Assembly (NCBI RefSeq): GCF_000715075.1
Contig: NC_134102.1
Span: 49,857,348 to 49,921,347, forward strand
Source: Nicotiana tabacum
Taxonomy: Eukaryota; Streptophyta; Magnoliopsida; Solanales; Solanaceae
Direction: 5' to 3'
Length of the DNA stretch: 64,000 nt
Below are positions 56,513 through 64,000 of this stretch, one piece after another. How positions within the stretch are numbered: position 1 is the first letter of the stretch; every line of letters begins with the position of its first letter. The notes under the pieces were generated by a model. The model ran no database searches, was not told the DNA's origin, and was given only the letters and a program-made list of their open reading frames with translations. The position numbers and the translations under genes were made by a program.

Positions 56513-58147
56513 ATGGTGAGGACACGTGCGACCAGATTGGACGGACGGCCACCAATACCACCAGCTAGGACTGCGAGAGGTCGGGGCTGCGGTAGAGGTC
56601 GAGGTGTAGCTTGTACTGTAGCTAGAGCAGCACATATGGAGCCACCAGTTAGTCCAGCTTAGGAACGGATACTAGATGTGGTTGAGCTGGTGGAACCAGC
56701 TTAGGCACTAGCTGTGCCAATTGTGATTCCATGCCTTCAAGAGGCTTCAGCCCCAATATTGACGGTATGCACTAGCCTTACTCAGCCAATTTCAGTTCCG
56801 GCGGCACCAACCACTTCTCAGGCCAGGGAAGGTGTTTAGACTCTCACCGCCCATACTCCAGAGCAGGTGGTTTAGGGACTTCGGATACCAGGGTTACTAC
56901 CAGCCTAGCCGGTTCTAGATGCTCGGGCCTAGGTTGGTCCACCATTGATTGACAAGGAGCAGAAGAGGCTAGAGCAGTTTGGGAGGCTCTGGCCTCCAGA
57001 GTTCAGTAGGGTTGAGTCATAGGATGCTCCAGATTTCTTAGATAGGTGCTAGCGGATCCTTCGCACGTTGGGTATTCTGGAGACTAGTGGAGTTTCATTT
57101 ACTACTTTTCAGTTGTCTGGGGCAGCCTTCAGATGGTGGGAGGCCTATGAGTTGAGCAGGCCAGCCGGTGCTGCACCACTTACGTGGCATGAGTTCTCAA
57201 TTCTCTTCTTAGAGAAGTTTTTTCCACAGACTCACAGAGAGAAGTTGCGTAAGTAGTTTGAGCAGCTACACCATTAGGGTATCTCAGGGACTTAGTATGA
57301 GATGAGATTTTCAGAGTTGGCTCGTCACGCGATATGGTTTGTTCCCATAGAGAGGGAAAGGATTAGGAGATTCATTGATGGACTCAACCATGGATTGCGC
57401 TTCGTCATGACTCGGGAGATTGCATCAAGTTCGAGGTTTAACGATATGGTTGATATTTCTAGACGCCTAGAGCAGGTTCGTAGTCAGGAGCATAAGGAGA
57501 GGGAGGCAAAGAGGCCTCATGGTTTGGGTCGTTTTAGTAGTGCCTCATCTGGAGGACAGTCCCACCACAGCAGGGGTCGCCCTTATAGGCCTGCTCAGAT
57601 GGATCGTCCAGTTCATTATGGTGCATCAGCTAGCCATGGTTCATAGAGTGCTCATCTGGGTCAGTCATCTCCCAGTGCCCTTCCATCTCAAAGTTCATCA
57701 TGTGCTCCATCAGTTCAACGTTTATCTATACCTTGTTCTCGGGGCCCGATTCAGCCCCCGCCACCATTAATGGATCAAAGTTGCTTCGAGTGTGGAGAGT
57801 TTGGACAAGTGAGGAGGTATTGTCCTCGTCTTTTGGGAGGTCCAGTTCCGCAGAGGGGTCAGGTTATGACTTTCGCACTAATTACTTCACCGCCCGTTCA
57901 GCCAGCTCGGGGTGGGGCTCAAGCAGCTCGAGGTCACACTAAAGGGGGAGACCGATTAGGTGGTGGTCAGGCTCGATGTTATGCTCCCCCACCACCCGGG
58001 ACAGAGGCCGCTGCTTCAGACACAGTGATCACAGGAATTGTTTCAGTGTGCCACAGGGATACTTCCATATTATTTGACCCTGGTTCCACTTATTCATATG
58101 TATCATCGTATTTTGCTCGTTATTTGGATTGCCCCGTGATTCCTTAG
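56513..58147 (+). pseudogene. Element E gag pseudogene, interrupted only by TAG codons
   Basis: From ATG 56513 (MVRTRATRLDGRPP) one frame runs to 58147 with no frameshift. It contains 13 stop codons and all are TAG. The gag core lies at about 56950-57480 (LEQFGRLWPPEF, AFRWWEAYEL, TWHEFSILFLEKFFP, IRRFIDGL). The zinc knuckle at about 57781-57822 reads CFECGEFGQVRRYC, with Gln where the metal-binding His should be. The protease start follows (HRDTSILFDPGSTYSYVS, about 58051-58104), with DPGST replacing the usual D-S/T-G. A frame change at about 58140 leads into the rest of the protease. Confidence 0.85.
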
Positions 58148-61100
58148 TTACACCTATTCGTGTATCTATGCCGATGGGTAATTCCATTATTGTGGATCGT
58201 GTATATCGATCGTGTGTGGTGACTATTGGGGGATTGGAGACAAGAGTTGATCTTTTACTACTTAGTATGGTTGATTTTGACGTGATTCTAGGAATGTATT
58301 GGTTGTCCCCATGTCATGCAATTCTGGATTGTCACGCTAAAATCGTGACGTTGGCGATGCCGGGATTTCCTAAGATTGAGTGGAGAGGTTATTTGGACTA
58401 TGTTCCTAGTAGAGTTATTTCATATTTGAAGGCCCAACAGATTATTAAGAAGGGATGTTTGGCATATTTGAAGGCCCAACGGATGTTGGTGCTGATACTC
58501 CTACCATTGATTCTGTTCCGATAGTGCGAGACTTTCTATATGTGTTTCCTGCAGACTTACCGAGTATGCCGCCAAACAGGGACATTGATTGTGGTATTGA
58601 CTTGGAGTCGGGCACTCAGCCCATTTCTATTCCTCCGTAATGTATGGCACCAACAGAGTTGAAGGAATTGAAAGAGCAGTTTCATAAGCTTCTTGATAAG
58701 GGGTTCATCAGGCCTAGTGTGTCGCCTTGGGGTGCACTGGTTCTGTTTGTGAAGAAGAAGGATGGTACTATGCGGATTTGCATTGATTATAGGTAGTTGA
58801 ACAAAGTTACAATTAATAATAAGTATCCTTTGTCTTGCATTGATGACATATTTGACAAGCTTCAGTGAGCTAGAGTGTTCTGTAAGATTGATTTGAATTT
58901 TGGGTATCACCAGTTGAAGATTCAGGACTCTGATATGGTGAAAATGGCATTTACGACCCGCTATGGTCATTACGAGTTCCTTGTGATGTCTTCTGGGTGG
59001 ACCAATGCCCCCAACAACATTCATGCATCTGATGAACAATGTATTCTAGTCATATCTTGATTCGTTTGTCATAGTATTTATTGATGATATCCTGGTGTAC
59101 TCACGTATCCAGGAGGAGCATGCGCAGTATCTGAGGATTGTACTACAGATGTTGAGGGAGGAGAAGTTGTATGCTAAATTCTCCAAGTGCGAGTTTTGCC
59201 TCGGTTTCGTGGTGTCATTGGGGCACGTGGTGTCCAGTAAGGGGATCAAGGTAGATCCGAAGAAGATTGAGGCAATTCAGAGTTGGCCCAGATCGTCTTT
59301 AGCTATTGAGATTCTGAGTTTTCTTGGCTTGGCCGGATATTTTTGCCGCTTCATGGAGGGTTTCTCGTCCATTGTTGCGCCTTTGACTAGGTTGACCCAA
59401 AAGGGTGCCAAATTCAGGTGGCCTTATGAGTGTGAGGAGAGCTTTCAGAAGCTCAAGACTGCCTTGACCACACTCCACTTCTAGTTTTTCCTTCAGCATC
59501 GGGTTCATATACAATGTATTGCGATGCTTCTCAGATTGGTATTGGGTATGTCTTGATGCAGGAGGGTAGGGTGATTGCTTATGCTTCATGACAGTTGAAG
59601 CCCTATGAGAAGAACTACCCCGTACATGATTTAGAGTTGGCAACCATTGTTCATGCATTCAAGTTTTGTAGGCATTATCTCTACGGCGTGTCTTGTGAGG
59701 TATTTACAGATCATCAGAGTCTAGAGCACTTATTCAAGTAGAAGGATCTAAATTTGAGGCAGCGGAGATGGTTGGAGCTGTTAAAAGACTATGATAATAC
59801 TATTTTGTATCATCCTGGAAAGGCCAATGTGGTGGCCGATGCCTTGAATAGAAAGGCGGTGAGTATGGGTAGCCTTGCATATATTCTTGTTGGTGAGAGA
59901 CCACTTGCATAAGATGTTCAGGCCTTGGCTAATCAGTTCGCGAGGTTAGATGTTTCAGAGCCTAGTAGACTTCTAGCTTGCGTGGTTTCTCGGTCTTCTT
60001 TATATGAGCGCATCAGAGAGCGTCAGTTTGGCGACCCCTATTTGCTTGTCCTTAAGGACACGGTACAACACGGTGATGCCAAGGAGGTTTTTATTGGAGA
60101 TGATGGGGTGTTGCAAATGCAGGGCCACATTTGTATGCCCAATGTGGATGGGTTACGTGACTTGATTCTTAAGGAGGCCCACAGTTCACGGTATTTCATT
60201 CATTCGGGTGCCGCGAAGATGTATGAGGACTTGAGGCAGCACTATTGGTGGAGAAGAATGAAGAAAGATATAGTGGAGTATGTGGCTCGGTGCTTGAACT
60301 GTCAGCAGGTAAAGTACAAGCACCAGAGGCCGGGCGGTTTGCTTCATAGTCTTATTACTAAGTGAAAATGGGAGCGTATCACCATGGACTTTGTTGTTGG
60401 ACTCCCACGGACTTTGAAGAAATTTGATGCTATTTGGGTGATTGTGGACCGGTTGACTAAGTCTGCACATTTCATTCTGGTTGATACAACCTATTCTTCA
60501 AAGTGATTGGCTGAGATCTATATCCGTGAGATTGTTCGCCTTCATGATGTGCAGGTGTCCATTATCTCTTATCGGGAAACATAGTTCACATCGCAGTTTT
60601 AGAGGGTAGTGCGGTGAGAGTTAGGCACTCGGGTTGAGTTGAGTACAGTATTCCACCCTCAGACGGACGGACAGTCCAAGTGCACCATTCAGATATTGGA
60701 GGATATTCTTCACGGTTGTGTTATGGATTTCGAGGGTTCTTGGAATCAGTTTCTACCGCTTACAGAGTTTGCCTACAACAACAGCTATCAATCGAGTAAT
60801 TAGATGGCTCCTTATGAGGCCTTATATGGGAGGTAGTGTCGAGCTCCAGTTGGGTGGTTTGAGCCAGGGGAGGCTAGGTTGTTGTGTACTGATTTGGTTC
60901 AGGATGCTTTGGAAATATCAAGTTGATTCAGGATCGGCTTCGCAAGGCATAGTCTAGGCAAAACAGTTACGCCGATCGGAAGGTTTGTGATGTTGCATAT
61001 ATGATGGGAGATAAGGTATTGCTCAGAGTATCGCCCATGAAGGGTGTGATGGGGTTTGGGAAGAAGGGCAAGTTAAGCCCTCGGTATATTGGACCTTTTG

Positions 61101-61420
61101 AGGTACTTGAGAGAATTGGAGAGGTGGCCTACAAGCTTGGATTACCACCTTGTCTATCGAGTGTTCACCTAGTGTTTCATATTTCCATGCTTCAGAAGTA
61201 CTACGGTGATCCGTCTCATGTTTTGGATTTCATCACGGTTCAGTTAGATGGTGATTTGACTTATGATATGGAGCTGGTGGCTATTTTGGATCGGCATGTT
61301 CGAAAGTTGAGATCAAAGAATATAGTTTCAGTGAAAGTTCAGTGGAGAGGTCATCTAGTCGAGGAGGATACTTGAGAGGCCGAGGGGGAGATGCGTAGCA
61401 GCTATCCATACCTATTTAAG
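58129..61420 (+). pseudogene. Element E pol pseudogene with chromodomain
   Basis: Rest of protease (58129-58450, ending MPGFPKIEWRG); RT at about 58640-59460, with [16 protein letters not shown] and active-site FIDDILVYS (about 59079-59103); RNase H at about 59515-59860 ([40 protein letters not shown]). Integrase: zinc finger HYWWRR, CLNCQQVK (about 60240-60320); core MDFVVGLP; second catalytic site ISYRET, with Tyr for the expected Asp; HPQTDGQSK. GPFEVLERIGEVAYKL leads to the chromodomain (about 61270-61420: MELVAILDRHVRKLRSKN, VKVQWRG), whose tryptophan codon before EAEGEM is TGA. There are many TAG/TGA stops and frameshifts near 58455 and 59030-59060. Confidence 0.85.
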
Positions 61421-61430
61421 ACTCCAGGTG

Positions 61431-62935
61431 TAGAAACCACTTTGGGATGGTGCTACTTACGAAACAAAGTTAATTTACTACTTACAATATTCAAAAGATA
61501 TTAATCTATAAAGACTTTCATAATAACTTAGTAGCAGAAATAGGCCCATGCGATAAGGTTCAAAGTGCAATATTTGCTTTTTAAAATAAACTTTGTAAAA
61601 TTTCTTAATGAAATACAATGTCAAAGTATCAAGATAATGCCATACAACCCTCTTGAATAATCAATGCGTTAAAGCAACTTCCTACCAAAATTAAACTTTT
61701 AATTTGACCTCACTGCAGGTTTGTATTGTACATGAATCTCAAACTAGCAAGCATAAAAGAAAAACTAGTCTTCTCCTTTGTACATATTTACAAGACAAAG
61801 TATAAATTTAGCATATTACAACACCTGGGTTATTATCACACCCTAAAAGAACGAAATAAGTCATCAAGTTAAAGTTACAAGCTTATGATCCTGAGATCCA
61901 ACAATCCTCAAAAATTACATACATAAGTGTGACATATAGATCATGTACAAGTCCCAAAACTATACAAAACCTAGAAGTATATGAAAATGTGATCTCCATA
62001 AAAGGTCCCAAAAAGACAACTTCATATGGCCACTTTAAATCTCATCACGTACATTACCTACGACAGAAAACACCTATTGCTAAGCATAAAGCTTAGTGGC
62101 GTATAAACTTTGGGATTGGAGCCATTAACTTCTCCAATTCCCCTTTTTAGTCATAGGTAGCTCAAATGAAACATAAGTTTAAAATAATTAAACAAATATA
62201 TCAAAAGTATCGAATATCAAACCTTGAAGTATTTCCACATATCAATAGCAATGTTCAAGATTCAAGTGTCAAGAAAGCATATACTATCAATCTAAGAGAG
62301 TTTGCCAAATATTCATTTTCGCCAAATATGTACGTCATGCCATCACACTAAGCATAATCAGATATCAAGATGGACCGAAGCCCCAAATCAAGTAGGGTTG
62401 AAACCTAATAGTTAAGAGTATCAAGAACCATATTAAAATTTTCTTTCTAGTTCGTACTTAACATGAACAAGTTCTATAATTTAGGACGAACCACAAACCC
62501 AAAATAAAGATGGCAAAAGATTTGAATCAAGAGGCATGGCGAGATGAGTGACAAAATCACTGCCACAAGAAGGACAAAGTCCCAACAAGAATGCAAAATG
62601 ATCAAGCAATCCGTACGAGTGGGCGATTTAGCGAATATCTTACAATACTTGATATAACACGAATACAACGATATAAATTGAAGATGAGAGAAACAAAATC
62701 TCAAGTTATTTCAAAACATTCCAGCAAGTAAAAAGAGTACAGTGTTTATAGACAAACCTTAGTGTTTTACCACAAAATAGTTCAACCACAACTTGTGGAC
62801 GTTGGAATCGTATATGCCATAAACCAACCAAATCCGTCCACTTCATCAAACACTTCCCCTTAGATTTTACAAGGGTATATACACCTTAAATACATAATCA
62901 AATATTTATATAAGATTAGTGACTTCAGCAACTCG
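61431..62935. other. Unassigned region between elements E and D'
   Basis: AT-rich, no coding frame of interest. A segment near 62075-62110 (GCTAAGCATAAAGCTTAGTG) is a short inverted repeat. It does not match the LTRs of the other elements here. Probably another retroelement's untranslated region. Confidence 0.35.
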
Positions 62936-64000
62936 AACTACACATGATATTAGTGAAAATCACCCTATATCTATTACCAATCGTCTTTCTGGATGTAGGC
63001 ATTGTCGTATTATGAATAACATAGAGTTTAGGAAATTGAGTTCTTACAACTGAGCTCTACCACACGATCTAGAGTAAGAAGAAAGAGTGACAGTCCTAAA
63101 TGCCCTGTAGCCTCCTGCTTATAAGTGCGGTGCACAACACACCCATAAACAAGACTCTACTAGACACGGCTTGTAGACTCCCTAGGACAGAACTGCTCTG
63201 ATACCACTTCTGTCACGACCCAAACCGATGGGCCGCGACGGGCACCCGGCACCTTACTCAACCGTGTACCAATGTAACGTATCTTTCTTATTACTTCATC
63301 ATATACACGTGACATACGGGCCTAATAGGCCAACATGATCATTTATAAACTCAAAACATAGGCCGACAAGGCCGTACAATCTTTCACGTACACGACATTT
63401 GTCTACAAGCCTCTAAGAGTACATAATTGTCATAAAGGTCGGGACAGAGCCCCGCCATACTAAAACATACACATCTAAATCATACTGACCAAACAAGCAA
63501 CTCCGGAGCAAATGGAGTGCACCAATATCTTCTGCTGAGTTGATCGCCTACTTGGAGGACTCTCGACCTATCTATCGAGACCTGCGGGCATGAAACACAG
63601 CATCCCCAGGCAAAAGGGACGTCAGTACAATTAATGTACCGAGTATGTAAGGAATGAAAATCAGTAAATAATAGACATGAGAGAAACATGGAGTAAAAGA
63701 CTCAACATGTATGTCTGAATAGCTCTGTATATCATTTCATATTTATAATGTCATGCATATGCGTATAATGTCATACCATGCTTAGGTATATGCGTTCATA
63801 ACATCATCAAGCCTCTGAGGGCATCCCATCATATCATTTCGGCCACTGTGGGCAAATCATCAACGTATACCAGCTGATCAGGTGGTGGTGCGTATATAAC
63901 GCTATAACCTTTTCCCATATCCCATATACATATAATATACGCGTATATAATGCCATCTGGTCATGGGTCAATGTACATGTATAAATGCATAAAATGCATA
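62936..64000 (-). mobile_element. D': inverted copy of the element D family, running off the window
   Basis: The reverse complement of this region follows element D from about 18370 to 19480. On the minus strand, an LTR (from beyond 64000 to about 63212) ends GTCGTGACA, then comes a perfect initiator-tRNA-Met primer site TGGTATCAGAGC (63206-63195). A leader and the gag start region (CTACATCCAGAAAGAC, about 63000-62985) follow, after which similarity stops at about 62936. Only this 5' end is visible. Its cleaner primer site suggests it may be less decayed than D. Confidence 0.8.
63195..63206 (-). other. Primer binding site of element D'
   Basis: The minus strand reads TGGTATCAGAGC, the exact complement of the 3' end of plant initiator tRNA-Met. 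Confidence 0.85.

Larger units (their letters stand above)
53616..61430 (+). mobile_element. Element E: Tekay chromovirus lacking its 3' LTR
   Basis: 5' LTR of about 2.7 kb, initiator-tRNA-Met type primer site, gag with zinc knuckle, protease, RT, RNase H, integrase and a chromodomain, all in order on the plus strand. Sequence similarity to the Tekay pattern ends at about 61430 (YPYLFKTPG), before the purine tract and 3' LTR. E' (26500-28699) and the 47140 fragment belong to the same family. Confidence 0.9.

Noticed and set aside
1..64000. CRISPR arrays, rRNA genes, tRNA genes, bacterial operons
   Set aside because: None seen on either strand. The tRNA-like signals are retroelement primer sites or SINE-derived.

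Overview
This is a repeat-dense stretch of a plant nuclear genome. Solanaceae (Nicotiana/Solanum-like) is the best fit, judged from the retroelement families, a TTG-tailed SINE of solanaceous type, and one spliced plant gene. No bacterial, organellar, rRNA or tRNA genes were seen. Almost everything outside one gene is degraded LTR retrotransposon, much of it nested.

Layout. 1-6170: the pol end and env-like region of an Athila-type Ty3/gypsy element (A). 6481-11735: a Tat-type gypsy element (B) with two 574-bp LTRs and pol cut off inside the second RNase H domain. 12033-26492: a second Tat element (C). It is split at 16589-23919 by a Tekay-like chromovirus (D), and downstream of the break it carries a minus-strand gene remnant with what look like spliceosomal introns. 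26500-28699: a 5'-truncated Tekay LTR (E').

29148-45432, minus strand: the one clear host gene, a 7-exon, 470-codon EF-hand protein of the mitochondrial calcium uptake (MICU) family with an apparently intact reading frame. Its introns 2 and 3 are swollen to about 4.1 and 10.1 kb. Intron 3 holds a TIR element, into which a complete Reina-type chromovirus (F, with a CAAAT target duplication) has inserted, plus a SINE, AT-rich tandem repeats and a Stowaway MITE. Intron 2 holds a Mutator-like TIR element carrying a gene fragment resembling DUF952, and a 1.4-kb hAT-like TIR element.

45900-47418: intergenic DNA and an orphan integrase fragment. 47419-52215: the 5' part of an Ogre-like Tat element (G), with an extra ORF upstream of gag. 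53616-61430: a Tekay element (E) with a complete 2.7-kb 5' LTR, gag, pol and chromodomain but no 3' LTR. 62936-64000: an inverted copy of the D family (D') running off the window.

How it fits together: the retroelement genes are all broken by stops or frameshifts, so none should be autonomous. The MICU gene is the only clear functional unit, and it tolerates about 10 kb of inserted DNA in introns. The most interesting signals are the intron-bearing antisense gene in C, the all-TAG stop pattern in the gag of E, the candidate gene-capturing TIR element in intron 2, and clusters of CpG-rich near-palindromes in unrelated elements.
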